A stretch of 42,497 nucleotides of DNA from Cryobacterium sinapicolor (GTDB taxonomy: Bacteria; Actinomycetota; Actinomycetes; Actinomycetales; Microbacteriaceae): positions 1 through 42,497 of the forward strand of contig NZ_SOGQ01000046.1 of assembly GCF_004403465.1 (NCBI RefSeq). The letters are read 5' to 3'. Under the pieces are notes generated by a model, which was given only the letters and a program-made list of their open reading frames with translations, searched no databases and had not been told where the DNA came from. The position numbers were made by a program, and so were the translations under genes. How positions within the stretch are numbered: position 1 is the stretch's first letter; the number at the start of each line of letters is the position of its first letter. This document shows, one piece after another, positions 7,791-15,939 of the stretch.

Positions 7791-8291
7791 TCAGAACGGG
7801 GTCGGAATCTGGCGCACCGTCAGCTTCGGCTCGCGATAGTTCTCGCGCTTCTGACGTTCGGGGAGTTTGACGTCGATTCCGGCGAACGGCTCAGAGGGAA
7901 CCTGGCTGAGCAGGTGGCGGATGATGTTGAGGCGGCCCCGCTTCTTGTCGTCGGTGTGGGCGACGTACCAGGGCGCCCAGGCGGTGTCGGTCGCGGCGAA
8001 CATGGCGTCCCTGGCCCGCGCGTAGTCATACCAGCGGCCGTAGGACTCGAGGTCCATCGGCGAGAGCTTCCACATCTTGCGCGGATCGTTGATCCGATTT
8101 TCGAGCCGCCGGGTCTGCTCGTCCTCGCCGACCTCGGGCCAGTACTTGATCAGGATGATTCCGGAGTCGACCATCGCCTGCTCGACCAGCGGCGTCATCC
8201 GCAGGAAGTGCTCGGTCTGGTCCGGCGTGCAGAAGTCCATCACCCGCACCACGCCCGCGCGGTTGTACCAGCTGCGGCCCTCAGGTAGAAG
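7791..8291 (-). pseudogene. PPK2 polyphosphate kinase, N-terminal half missing
   Basis: The frame shows clear PPK2 sequence from GRSWYNRAGVVRVMDFCTP through IILIKYWPEVGEDEQ, RRLENRINDPRKMWKLSPMD, TDTAWAPWYV and a C-terminal tail ending RQIPTPF. Family members of about 260-300 residues begin with a Walker A and a lid region. Here homology stops abruptly at the GRSWYNR motif, and an in-frame TAG lies about 45 bases further upstream. The catalytic P-loop is therefore absent, and the missing half has been replaced by the promoter region of the AHSA1 gene. Initiation could only occur at internal GTG codons (for example 8252). I treat it as a decaying remnant that cannot make an active kinase. Confidence 0.8.
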
Positions 8292-8326
8292 CGGAGGGAG
8301 ACGGCCTTCGCCCTGACCCTACTTTT

Positions 8327-8342
8327 ATACACAGGGGGGTAT
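8327..8342. promoter_or_regulatory. Degenerate CsoR-like half operator
   Basis: ATACACAGGGGGGTAT has a perfect right half (GGGGGTAT) of the CsoR/CstR type also seen at 16144 and 17296, but a damaged left half. It lies about 70 bp upstream of the AHSA1 gene start. It may be a weak or lost site. Confidence 0.25.
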
Positions 8343-8409
8343 TCACCACGGAGGGAATCAGCGACATCCTGTTCTGAGACCAGGAAACGAAGAGCACGAA
8401 GGAGAAACC

Positions 8410-8907
8410 ATGACCGTCATCACTGCGAACACCGACAGAGAAGCCCTCACCCTCACATTCGTGGCCGATTTCAACGCGAGCCCGGAGCGCGTGTGGCAGG
8501 TCTGGGCCGACCCGCGCCAGCTCGAGCGCTGGTGGGGCCCGCCGACCTGGCCGGCCACCTTCGAACGGCACGATTTCGTGCCCGGCGGCCGGTCCAACTA
8601 CTACATGACCGGCCCGGAGGGGGAGAAGGGGCCCGGCTGGTGGGTGACCACGCTGATCCAGCCGCCGCGCCGGTTAGAGTTCGAGGACGGCTTCGCCGAC
8701 GAGCACGGCGACCCGATTCCCGAAATGGGCTCGATTCTGGCCGTCATGACCCTGGAGGACGTCGAGGGCCGCACCCGAATGACCACGGAGTCGACGTTTC
8801 AAAGTCGAGAGCAGATGGAGCAGATGGCCGAGATGGGCATGGAGGAGGGCATGCGTGATGCCATGGGGCAGATCGACACCATGCTCGCCGAGGACGACAG
8901 CGTTTGA
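8410..8907 (+). CDS. AHSA1/SRPBCC-family protein
   Basis: A 165-residue single-domain START-like (SRPBCC/AHSA1) protein. The family hallmarks are FNASPERVWQVWADPRQLERWWGPP near the N-terminus (here split as FNASPERVWQVW and DPRQLERWWGPP), a central FVPGGRSNYYMTGPEG strand pair, PPRRLEFEDGF, and a Met/Glu-rich C-terminal helix. These proteins bind hydrophobic ligands in a helix-grip cavity; in bacteria most are of unknown substrate and are often stress-related. The start is supported by AAGGAGAAACC before ATG. It is divergent from the PPK2 remnant and convergent with the following membrane gene. Confidence 0.88.
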   Translation: MTVITANTDREALTLTFVADFNASPERVWQVWADPRQLERWWGPPTWPATFERHDFVPGGRSNYYMTGPEGEKGPGWWVTTLIQPPRRLEFEDGFADEHGDPIPEMGSILAVMTLEDVEGRTRMTTESTFQSREQMEQMAEMGMEEGMRDAMGQIDTMLAEDDSV

Positions 8908-8921
8908 CCGGCGCGCCGCGC

Positions 8922-9455
8922 TCAGTGCACCAGCGTCTTCAGCGCGATCAGGGCCAGGCCCATGCCCGCCGTGCCGGCCGCGGTGGCGAGCTTTGCGAGT
9001 ACACCGGCCTGCCGTTGGCGGGCAGCCCACCACCCCAGCACCGCGAGAGTGACGACAGCAGCCCACAGTGAGAGGTCCACGGCCGCATTCATCGACCATC
9101 CGAGGAATGCGGCGACGATCAGGCAGGCTACCGGCACGATAAGCGCCCATAGCAACCCGCCTGAGCGTTGCAGTGCCTCACGGACCGCCTCCCGCCAGCT
9201 CATCTCCCGGTTGCCGACGATCTCGGCGTACACATGCGCGCCCCAGAACACCAGGACGGTTCCCACGGTGCGGGCGATGAGGGCCGGGAGACCGGGGTTG
9301 TACAGGGAGAATGCGGAAATGAGACCCGCCGTCAGCACGGTGCCGTACACGGCCTCCGCGTTCAAGGCCCGCGAGACCCAGGGATAGCGCCGCAACCGGG
9401 CATCCAGGTCGAATCCCGAAGCCTTCACCGCCACCGCCACTTCCACATTGGCCAC
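8922..9455 (-). CDS. Hypothetical integral membrane protein
   Basis: A 177-residue protein with a short cytosolic N-terminus (MANVEVAVAVKASGFDLDARLRR) and about five hydrophobic segments: around AEAVYGTVLTAGLISAF, ALIARTVGTVLVFWGAHVYAE, GLLWALIVPVACLIVAAFLGW, LWAAVVTLAVLGWWA, and the C-terminal GMGLALIALKTLV. A conserved-looking HVYAEIVGNRE...SWREAVREAL loop lies between helices 2 and 3. I do not recognise a functional family; such proteins are common as conserved membrane proteins in Microbacteriaceae. It is probably a genuine gene, because the codon pattern and helix periodicity are coherent. Confidence 0.7.
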   Translation of the reverse strand: MANVEVAVAVKASGFDLDARLRRYPWVSRALNAEAVYGTVLTAGLISAFSLYNPGLPALIARTVGTVLVFWGAHVYAEIVGNREMSWREAVREALQRSGGLLWALIVPVACLIVAAFLGWSMNAAVDLSLWAAVVTLAVLGWWAARQRQAGVLAKLATAAGTAGMGLALIALKTLVH

Positions 9456-9570
9456 CCGCTGCCGCCGCGATCAGCATAGTCGGGCGAGCTGGGGAGGACT
9501 CTGAATCGGAGACCGGGGTCGTGCTCCGCTCGGACGCAGACTGAACACGATCCTGCACCGTGCTGATTCG

Positions 9571-9598
9571 GGTCACGCGATTTCGCGTGCACGCGTGA
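9571..9598. promoter_or_regulatory. Inverted repeat in csbD upstream region
   Basis: GTCACGCG (9571-9578) and CGCGTGAC (9591-9598) form perfect 8-bp arms about 105 bp before the CsbD start, in the 246-bp region divergent between the membrane gene and csbD. It may be an operator. Nothing else is recognisable in this intergenic stretch. Confidence 0.35.
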
Positions 9599-9701
9599 CG
9601 AACTCGGTCAAGCGTGCGTCTAAGGGGTGTAAGTCCTACGGCGACCCGCAAACCCACGTGCGATTGCCGCTTCCACAACATCGACGAGAATCGAGAGTCC
9701 A

Positions 9702-9875
9702 ATGAGTGCATCCGACAAGATCCAGAACGCCGCTGAAGACCTCAAGGGCAAGGCCACCGAGACGGTAGGCAAGGCGACCAACGACGACTCCAAGGTCGCC
9801 GAGGGCCGGGCCGAGCAGAAGTCCGCCAGCGCCAAGAAGGCCGGCGAGAACGTCAAGGACGTTTTCAAGCGCTAG
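9702..9875 (+). CDS. CsbD-family general stress protein
   Basis: A 57-residue hydrophilic protein: MSASDKIQNAAEDLKGKA..., then ETVGKATNDD, then a Lys/Ala/Glu-rich tail ending VKDVFKR. The pattern of an amphipathic Asn-Ala-Glu-Asp-Lys-Gly-Lys core followed by GKATND is typical of CsbD proteins. They accumulate in stationary phase or under general stress and have no known enzymatic role. It is followed by a strong 12-bp terminator stem at 9890-9926, so it is a single-gene transcript. The ribosome site (GAGAG) is weak. Confidence 0.88.
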   Translation: MSASDKIQNAAEDLKGKATETVGKATNDDSKVAEGRAEQKSASAKKAGENVKDVFKR

Positions 9876-9889
9876 AAGGTCACATCAAT

Positions 9890-9926
9890 GGATGGCGCGG
9901 CGCCCCCAGGGGTTGCCGCGCCATCC
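9890..9926 (+). terminator. Rho-independent-type terminator of csbD
   Basis: GGATGGCGCGGC (9890-9901) pairs perfectly with GCCGCGCCATCC (9915-9926) around a 13-base loop, followed by GTTTGT, 15 bp after the csbD stop. Confidence 0.85.
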
Positions 9927-9958
9927 GTTTGTGGGCGGGGGGATGGGTAAGGGGGAAG

Positions 9959-10063
9959 CAATGCGGCGCTCCCGCCGGCATCGTGGCCACCGCCCGCGAC
10001 CTCGCTCGCCTCACCGGCAAGCCGACGGCTCCGCTCGCCGTGGGGCTCACCGCAGGATTGTAG
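9959..10063 (+). pseudogene. C-terminal scrap of an NmrA/QOR2-like NAD(P)H-binding oxidoreductase
   Basis: In one frame the sequence reads GIVATARDLARLTGKP followed by TAPLAVGLTAGL and a TAG. This matches the C-terminal pattern of NmrA-type quinone oxidoreductases (xxDLxRLxGRPxTxLxxxLxAxL). No Rossmann domain or start lies upstream, because the csbD terminator ends only about 35 bp earlier. I interpret it as a relic of a deleted gene. The assignment rests on about 28 residues. Confidence 0.4.
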
Positions 10064-10088
10064 GGCGCCGGGCGGGGGAGCTCAGCTG

Positions 10089-11609
10089 CTAGTGAGCGCC
10101 GCCGAGATTCCCGGCCAGGCGGGTGTGCATCATCGAGCTGGCCTCGTTCATGCCCACGATGACGACGCGCTTGCCGTGGCGCTCGTACTTGTTGGTGATC
10201 GTGTCGAGTGTGGCCACGGTCGAGGCATCCCAGATGTGCGAGTTCGACACGTCGATCACGACGCGGTCCGGGTCGTCCGCATACTCGAACTGGGTGGTGA
10301 GATCGTTGCTGGAGGCGAAGAACAGGGCCCCGGTGACGGTGTAGCAGACGGTGGGCACGTGTTCGTCCTCGGGGAGGGTACGCTCCACATTCACGAAGTG
10401 GGCGACGCGGCGGGCGAAGGCGACCATGGCGACGATGACACCCACGAGAACGCCGATGGCCAGGTTATGGGTTAACACGATCACGATCACGGTCGAGACC
10501 ATGACGGTCGTTTCGCTCTTCGGCATGCGCTTGAGGGTGCTCCAACGGATGCTGTGCCAGTCGAAGGTGAGGTAGGACACGATGATCATGACCGACACCA
10601 GGGCTGCCATCGGAACGACGGCCAGCAGGTCGCCGAGCCCCAGGACCAGGACCAGCAGGAAGATGCCGGCCAGGAACGTGGAGATGCGGGTGCGGGCGCC
10701 GGAGGCCTTCACGTTAATCATGGTCTGGCCGATCATGGCGCATCCGCCCATGCCGCCGAAGAACCCGGAGAGCATGTTCGAGACCCCCTGGCCCCAGGTC
10801 TCGCGGGTCTTGTGCGAGTGGGTGTCGGTGACTTCATCGACGATCTTTGCGGCCATCAACGACTCGAGAATGCCGACCATGGCCATGCCGAGCGAGAACG
10901 GCGCGATGATCGTGAAGGTCTCCCAGGTCAGCGGCACGTTCGGGACAAACAGTTCGGGCAGGCTCTGGGGCAGGTCACCCTGATCGCCGATGGTCGGCAC
11001 GTTGATCGCGATGACGACGGTGGCGATGGTGAGCACGACGATCGCCACCAGTGGTGCGGGAACGACCTTCGTGATGCGCGGCATCACGATCATGATGATG
11101 AGGCCGGCCGCGACGATCGGGTAGACCATGAACGGCACGTCGAGCAGCTGCGGCAGCTGGGCCGTGAAGATCAGGATGGCCAGGGCATTCACGAATCCGA
11201 CCATGACGCTGCGCGGGATGAACCGCATGATCTTGGCCACGCCGATCACGGCCAGGATGATCTGGAAGAGGCCGGCGAGGATGACCGTGGCGATGAAGTA
11301 GTCCATGCCGTAATCACGGGCGACCGGGGCGATGACGAGAGCGATGGCGCCGGTGGCGGCGGTGATCATCGCGGGTCGACCGCCCAGGAATGAGATGGAC
11401 ACGGCCATGACGAACGACGAGAAGAGGCCGACGCGCGGGTCGACGCCGGCGATGATGGAAAACGCGATGGCCTCGGGGATGAGTGCTATCGCCACGACGA
11501 GGCCGGCCAGCACTTCCCGGGTGAGGATGCGCGGTGTGCGCAACGCGGTCATCACCGTCGGTTCGGCCTGATAACGATCGGGCACGGGTGTTTTTTGCAG
11601 AATAGCCAT
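10089..11609 (-). CDS. SulP family anion transporter with STAS domain
   Basis: A 506-residue transporter with about 11-12 membrane helices (residues about 25-390) and a cytosolic STAS domain (about 395-506). It carries the SulP signature near the N-terminus (AGLVVAIALIPEAIAFSIIAG), the conserved GFFGGMGGCAMIGQT segment and a STAS end VIDVSNSHIWDASTVATLD. SulP proteins move sulfate, bicarbonate or other inorganic anions; the short form without a C-terminal enzyme is often a bicarbonate or sulfate transporter, and this cannot be settled here. The ATG at 11609 is preceded by TTGGAGGCCCC. It is divergent from a MerR regulator with a palindromic operator between them, which suggests direct control. 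A scrap of a second STAS end lies at 12262-12350. Confidence 0.9.
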   Translation of the reverse strand: MAILQKTPVPDRYQAEPTVMTALRTPRILTREVLAGLVVAIALIPEAIAFSIIAGVDPRVGLFSSFVMAVSISFLGGRPAMITAATGAIALVIAPVARDYGMDYFIATVILAGLFQIILAVIGVAKIMRFIPRSVMVGFVNALAILIFTAQLPQLLDVPFMVYPIVAAGLIIMIVMPRITKVVPAPLVAIVVLTIATVVIAINVPTIGDQGDLPQSLPELFVPNVPLTWETFTIIAPFSLGMAMVGILESLMAAKIVDEVTDTHSHKTRETWGQGVSNMLSGFFGGMGGCAMIGQTMINVKASGARTRISTFLAGIFLLVLVLGLGDLLAVVPMAALVSVMIIVSYLTFDWHSIRWSTLKRMPKSETTVMVSTVIVIVLTHNLAIGVLVGVIVAMVAFARRVAHFVNVERTLPEDEHVPTVCYTVTGALFFASSNDLTTQFEYADDPDRVVIDVSNSHIWDASTVATLDTITNKYERHGKRVVIVGMNEASSMMHTRLAGNLGGAH

Positions 11610-11753
11610 GGGGCCTCCAACGAGGGGGTCTCAACGAGAAACCGGGATGGGAAAGGAGAGTGGGGAGGGGCGCCGCGATGCGCACGCCGGCACTGCCACA
11701 GACGACAATGGGGGTGGGCTCACAGTCTGATGTCAGCCGCCACCCGAAACACT

Positions 11754-11769
11754 ACCCTAACGTTAGGGT
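11754..11769. promoter_or_regulatory. MerR-type palindromic operator
   Basis: ACCCTAACGTTAGGGT is a perfect 16-bp palindrome in the roughly 197-bp region between the divergent SulP and MerR genes, 38 bp before the MerR GTG. The CTAACGTTAG core resembles operators of MerR-family activators, which bind between -35 and -10 elements. It is the likely site for the adjacent regulator on one or both promoters. Confidence 0.75.
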
Positions 11770-11806
11770 TGGGTGTTAGTCGACGAAAGAAGGATCGGGG
11801 ATAACC

Positions 11807-12190
11807 GTGGATGCTGCGACGGGCACGATGCACATTGGCGAGCTGGCCGAGAAGACCGGATTGTCATTGCGCACGATTCGTCACTACGACGAAATCGGCC
11901 TGCTCAAGGCGTCCGGTCGCACCGAAGGCGGGTTCCGGCTGTACACGCAGGAGGATCTCTCGCGGCTGATCCTGATTCGCCGGATGAAACCGCTCGGGTT
12001 CTCGCTCGACGCGATGATCGACCTGTTGAAGGTCATCGACACGCTCCAGGGCGGGGAATCAGGCTCGGACAACCCGGAGGTGCGTGACGAACTGGGCCGG
12101 TTCATCGGTCAGGCCGTCGAACGGCGGGAAAAGCTGCAGGAACAGCTGAACATGGCGGACGAGTTCCTGGACCTGCTGCGTCGCCAGTAG
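11807..12190 (+). CDS. MerR family transcriptional regulator
   Basis: A 127-residue regulator. The N-terminal winged helix reads IGELAEKTGLSLRTIRHYDEIGLL, then the wing GGFRLYTQEDLSRL and LGFSLDAMIDLL. After residue about 80 comes a dimerisation coiled coil (VERREKLQEQLNMADEFLDLLRRQ). There is no cysteine-rich metal loop or large effector domain, so the inducer is unknown. The frame begins with a GTG at 11807 (GTGGATGCT); an internal ATG in GTMHIGEL is possible. It is divergent from SulP with a perfect palindrome in the shared promoter. Its stop is followed at once by three 20-bp tandem repeats. Confidence 0.9.
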   Translation: MDAATGTMHIGELAEKTGLSLRTIRHYDEIGLLKASGRTEGGFRLYTQEDLSRLILIRRMKPLGFSLDAMIDLLKVIDTLQGGESGSDNPEVRDELGRFIGQAVERREKLQEQLNMADEFLDLLRRQ

Positions 12191-12250
12191 TCAGGTCCCG
12201 CAGGGGTCCGGCCTGTCCCGCAGGGGTCGGGCCTGTTCCGCAGGGGCCTG
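12191..12250 (+). repeat. 20-bp tandem repeat right after the merR stop
   Basis: Three units of exact period 20 (12191, 12211, 12231), each with a CCGCAGGGG core (for example GCCTGTCCCGCAGGGGTCGG). The array starts at the first base after the TAG of the MerR gene. Confidence 0.85.
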
Positions 12251-12261
12251 GTGAGCCGAGA

Positions 12262-12409
12262 CGGTGCGCCACAATTGCTCCCCGCCGAGGTTCCCGGCCG
12301 GCCGGGTGTGTATCTTCGTGCTGGCCCCGTTCATGCCCACGATGGCGACGCGGGCCACCGCGGCAGCCCGAAACTCCGGGCTGAAGTGCTTGTGTTTCTC
12401 GTGTTCCAT
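12262..12409 (-). pseudogene. Chimeric scrap: IS3 OrfA-like start joined to a SulP STAS end
   Basis: From the ATG at 12409 the minus strand reads MEHEKHKHFSPEFRAAAVARV, resembling the start of IS3-family OrfA (xxFSPEFxAxAVxxV). It then continues without break into AIVGMNGASTKIHTRPAGNLGGEQ. The latter is a diverged copy of the last residues of the adjacent SulP protein (VVIVGMNEASSMMHTRLAGNLGGAH). The original stop is lost. I read this as a junction of an insertion-sequence fragment with a duplicated SulP tail. The SulP part is convincing; the IS3 part is short. Confidence 0.5.
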
Positions 12410-12432
12410 TTGTCTATCCAATCCTGAATTCA

Positions 12433-12496
12433 GGAGGACTGTCCGGAAACACTGGGTCACCCCAGGCGTCAGAACCGGCATGTCCCGAAAATCTCC
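12433..12496. repeat. About 63-bp palindromic element, copy B2
   Basis: It shares with the element at 25994-26056 the block GGGTCACCCCAG, then exactly 31 further bases ending CGAAAATCTCC. The flank beyond CTCC (TCATCTACG) is the reverse complement of the left flank of copy B1. The left arm here is degraded (GGAGGACTGTCCGGAAAC). A separate perfect palindrome TCCTGAATTCAGGA (12422-12435) abuts it. Confidence 0.7.
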
Positions 12497-12579
12497 TCAT
12501 CTACGTGCACCGGCCGGCCGGCAACCTGAAGTGGACCTCACCGACCGGGCGAACGTTCATCAGGAAGCCGGCCGCGATG

Positions 12580-12874
12580 TCACCGAATCAGGTTCAGCCG
12601 CACCTGGGCCAGTCGCGCGTCGATGGCGATGAACGAGCCCAGGACAGGATCTGGTCGAGCTTGACGAAGGTCGGGCCGAGTTCCTGAAGCGCGCGCCGAA
12701 TGATCTCGGGGGAGTTGAGGACCTCTTTGACGTGCAGCGCTCCCGTGTGAGCGGGTCGAGGAAACCCGGCAGCGGCAGGCGCCTCGTCAGGTCCGAATGG
12801 GCGGCGAGCAAGTGGAATCCGCTGCGGGAGAGGATGTGCACGATCTCTGCCTGACGGTCACGGTGGAGGGTCAT
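12580..12874 (-). pseudogene. AarF/ABC1/UbiB-kinase-like remnant with frameshifts
   Basis: From ATG 12874 the minus strand reads MTLHRDRQAEIVHILSRSGF, then RRLPLPGFLDPLTRE. A shift of frame then gives HVKEVLNSPEIIRRAL followed by QELGPTFVKLDQILS. The latter is the diagnostic N-terminal motif of AarF/UbiB atypical kinases (RRALEELGPTFVKLGQILS). After a second shift the frame ends LGSFIAIDARLAQVRLNLIR and TGA. The kinase core of several hundred residues is absent, so an internal deletion plus frameshifts has destroyed the gene. The family assignment rests on the ELGPTFVKLxQ block. Confidence 0.65.
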
Positions 12875-12943
12875 GCCCAGAGCCTGCTGGGATCCGACGG
12901 GAGGCGCAACCGGGCCGGCGCGGGCATCCGTTCATCGCAACGA

Positions 12944-12979
12944 CGACGAAGCCCCAGTCCTTCGACTGGGGCTTCGTCG
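12944..12979 (-). terminator. Strong terminator downstream of isocitrate lyase
   Basis: A perfect 16-bp stem (CGACGAAGCCCCAGTC, 12944-12959, and its complement 12964-12979) with a 4-base loop, about 120 bp after the aceA stop on the minus strand. The tandem repeats at 12996-13120 separate it from the gene. Confidence 0.85.
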
Positions 12980-12995
12980 CTACGACCTCTGCAGA

Positions 12996-13110
12996 ACTCG
13001 GATCAGTGGCTCAGTGCAGAGTGGCTCAGTGCAGAGTGGCTCAGTGCCTAGTGCCTAGTGCCTAGTGCCTAGTGCCTCAGTGCCTAGTGGCTCAGTGCCT
13101 AGTGGCTCAG
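12996..13110 (-). repeat. Tandem repeats grown from the aceA stop region
   Basis: Reading the minus strand, the end of aceA (GAGCCACTAG, last codons plus stop) is repeated as GCACTGAGCCACTAG and GCACTGAGCCACTCT units. In between is a run of 7-bp GCACTAG units. The whole array lies between the stop at 13099 and the terminator at 12979. Confidence 0.85.
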
Positions 13111-14712
13111 CGCCGGTTCCTCGAACTGGTTCATCGTGTTGTTGGTGCCGCCGGCCTTCAGTGCCGCCTCGCCGGCGAAATACTCCTTGTGGTTGTCACC
13201 GATGTCGGAGCCGGACATGTTCTGGTGCTTGACCGTGGCGATCCCCTCGCGAATCTCGCGCCGCTGCACGCCCTTCACATAGGCGAGCATGCCCTGGTCG
13301 GCGAAGTAGCCCTTGGCCAGGTCATCGGTGGACAGCGCGGCCGTGTGGTACGTCGGCAGGGTGATGAGGTGGTGGAAGATGCCGGCCTCAGCCGAGCCGT
13401 CGCGCTGGAAGGTGCGGATGCTCTCGTCGGCGATCTGGGCGAGCTCGGTCTCGTCATAGGTGACGCTCATGAGCTTGGCTCGGTCGTAGGCCGACACGTC
13501 CTTGCCCTCCGCGAGCATGTTGTCGTACGCCTGCTGACGGAAGTTGAGGGTCCAGTTGAACGACGGGCTGTTGTTGTAGACCAGCTTGGCGTTCGGGATG
13601 ACCTTGCGTACCTCGTGCATCATCCCGGCGATCTGGGCGACGTGCGGCTTCTCCGTCTCGATCCAGAGCAGGTCCGCGCCGTTCTGCAGCGAGGTGATGC
13701 TGTCGAGCACGCAGCGGGCCTCACCGGTGCCCTGACGGAACTGGAACAGGTTGCTCGCGAGGCGCTTGGGGCGCAGCAGCTTGCCGTCGCGCTTGATGAC
13801 GACGTCTCCGTTGCCGAGCTCGGCTTCGGTGATCTCGTCGACGTCGAGGAAGGCGTTGTACTGGTCGCCGAGGTCTCCGGGCTGGTAGGTCACGGCGAGC
13901 TTCTGCGTCAGGCCGGCACCGAGCGAGTCGGTGCGCGAGACGATGATGCCGTTGTCGATCCCGAGCTCGAGGAACGCGTACCGCACGGCGTTGATCTTCG
14001 CGATGAAGTCTTCGTGGGGGACGGTGACCTTGCCGTCCTGGTGACCGCACTGCTTCTCGTCCGAGACCTGGTTTTCGATCTGGATGGCGCAGGCACCGGC
14101 CTCGATCATCTTCTTGGCCAGGAGGTATGTCGCCTCGGGGTTGCCGAACCCGGCGTCGATGTCCGCGATGATCGGCACGACGTGGGTCTCGTAGTTGTCG
14201 ATCTGGTTCTGGATGTCCGCTGCCTTGGCGTCGTTTCCGGCGGTGCGGGCACCGTCCAGGGCCGTGAACAGCAGGTCGAGCTCGCGGGCGTCGGCCTGGC
14301 GGAGGAAGGTGTAGAGCTCCTCGACCAGCGCGGGAACGGCCGTCTTCTCGTGCATGGACTGGTCGGGGAGCGGGCCGAAGTCGCTCCGCAGGGCGGCGAC
14401 CATCCAACCGGACAGGTACAGGTAGCGTTTGTTCGTGGTCTTCAGGTGCTTCTTGATGGAGATCATCTTCTGCTGGCCGATGAACCCGTGCCAGACCCCG
14501 AGGGACTGCGTGTAGACGGAGGAGTCAGCGTCGTACTCCGCCATGTCCTTGCGCATGATGTCGGCGGTGTACTGCGCGATTTCGAGGCCGGTCTTGAAGC
14601 GGTTCTGTGCGCGCATGCGGGCGACCGACTCCGGGTTGATCGCGTCCCAACTGCTTCCGGCTGCGTTCTTGAGAGCTTCGACAGCCTGGGTATCGTCTTG
14701 ATAGATAGTCAT
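13099..14712 (-). CDS. aceA: Isocitrate lyase (glyoxylate shunt)
   Basis: A 537-residue long-type isocitrate lyase, cleaving isocitrate to succinate and glyoxylate so that acetate or fatty acids can serve as carbon source. Visible are the substrate loop K220-QCGHQ with catalytic C222 (the long-type KQCGHQ instead of the short-type KKCGHL), the Mg site in IADIDAGFGNPEAT, ENQVSDEKQCGHQ, LWIETEKP and VYNNSPSFNW. The length fits AceA2-like enzymes of actinobacteria and yeast. ATG 14712 is chosen because GAAGGAATGCAC precedes it, although the frame runs on to 14958. The leader carries three imperfect TTGTGCAGAG repeats (14734-14784). It is divergent from the HAD dehalogenase and ends in a strong terminator. 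No malate synthase is in the window. Confidence 0.95.
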   Translation of the reverse strand: MTIYQDDTQAVEALKNAAGSSWDAINPESVARMRAQNRFKTGLEIAQYTADIMRKDMAEYDADSSVYTQSLGVWHGFIGQQKMISIKKHLKTTNKRYLYLSGWMVAALRSDFGPLPDQSMHEKTAVPALVEELYTFLRQADARELDLLFTALDGARTAGNDAKAADIQNQIDNYETHVVPIIADIDAGFGNPEATYLLAKKMIEAGACAIQIENQVSDEKQCGHQDGKVTVPHEDFIAKINAVRYAFLELGIDNGIIVSRTDSLGAGLTQKLAVTYQPGDLGDQYNAFLDVDEITEAELGNGDVVIKRDGKLLRPKRLASNLFQFRQGTGEARCVLDSITSLQNGADLLWIETEKPHVAQIAGMMHEVRKVIPNAKLVYNNSPSFNWTLNFRQQAYDNMLAEGKDVSAYDRAKLMSVTYDETELAQIADESIRTFQRDGSAEAGIFHHLITLPTYHTAALSTDDLAKGYFADQGMLAYVKGVQRREIREGIATVKHQNMSGSDIGDNHKEYFAGEAALKAGGTNNTMNQFEEPALSH

Positions 14713-14733
14713 GTGCATTCCTTCGACGTTGAA

Positions 14734-14784
14734 TTGTGCAGAGCTTGAGTTGTGCAGAGGCTTGGACTGTGCAGAGGCTTGGAC
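14734..14784. repeat. Triple direct repeat in the aceA leader
   Basis: Three consecutive copies of about 17 bp: TTGTGCAGAGCTTGAG, TTGTGCAGAGGCTTGGAC, TGTGCAGAGGCTTGGAC, 22 bp upstream of the aceA ATG. They may be regulator sites or simple slippage products. A looser inverted repeat (GATTCTTCT...AGAAGAAATC, about 14873-14899) lies further upstream in the same divergent region. Confidence 0.6.
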
Positions 14785-14913
14785 GGCTGTTCCAGCGGAC
14801 CTGTATCGGCTGCTGTATGAAGACTGGTGCAAGATCAAGTGGTCTTCTGAAGGATTCGAGACAGAACTTTTGCGATTCTTCTTCGTTTGAGAAGAAATCC
14901 CGACCTGCACCAC

Positions 14914-14950
14914 CGACCTGCTCCACGATCTGCTCCACCGATCTGCTCCA
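14914..14950. repeat. 12-13 bp tandem repeat before the HAD gene
   Basis: CGACCTGCTCCA, CGATCTGCTCCA and CCGATCTGCTCCA follow one another and end about 20 bp before the ATG at 14970, just upstream of its AAAGGAA ribosome site. Confidence 0.75.
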
Positions 14951-14969
14951 CCGACCAAAGGAACCAGCC

Positions 14970-15815
<846 letters not shown>

Positions 15816-15817
15816 CG

Positions 15818-15894
15818 AATTCGACGGAGATTTTGGCTCTGGAGCCCGGTTTCGGGCCCAAACAGGCCGAAAATCGGAAAATCTCCGTCGAATT
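15818..15894. repeat. 77-bp palindromic element, copy A2
   Basis: Arms AATTCGACGGAGATTTT (15818-15834) and its exact complement (15878-15894); total length 77 bp, equal to copy A1 at 127-203. The interior carries CGGGCCCAAACAGGCCG, which is close to the reverse complement of the A1 interior CGGCCGATTTGGGCTCG. The cores therefore appear inverted within the same arms. Confidence 0.8.
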
Positions 15895-15939
15895 GGTCCG
15901 CGGCGGCTGAGCAGAGGTCGTGGGAGCAGGGGCTCCCGG

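Noticed and set aside
12500..12540. A plus-strand stretch reading VHRPAGNLKW that recalls the SulP tail on the other strand
   Set aside because: Only about six residues agree, on the opposite strand to the SulP scrap; this is probably chance in GC-rich sequence.
12996..13120. Possible CRISPR-like array near aceA
   Set aside because: The units are head-to-tail tandem copies of 7 and 15 bp without unique spacers; there are no cas genes.
13072..14748. A 558-residue open frame on the plus strand opposite isocitrate lyase
   Set aside because: It is a mirror of the high-GC codon pattern of aceA; it has no recognisable domain, and the aceA frame explains the sequence.
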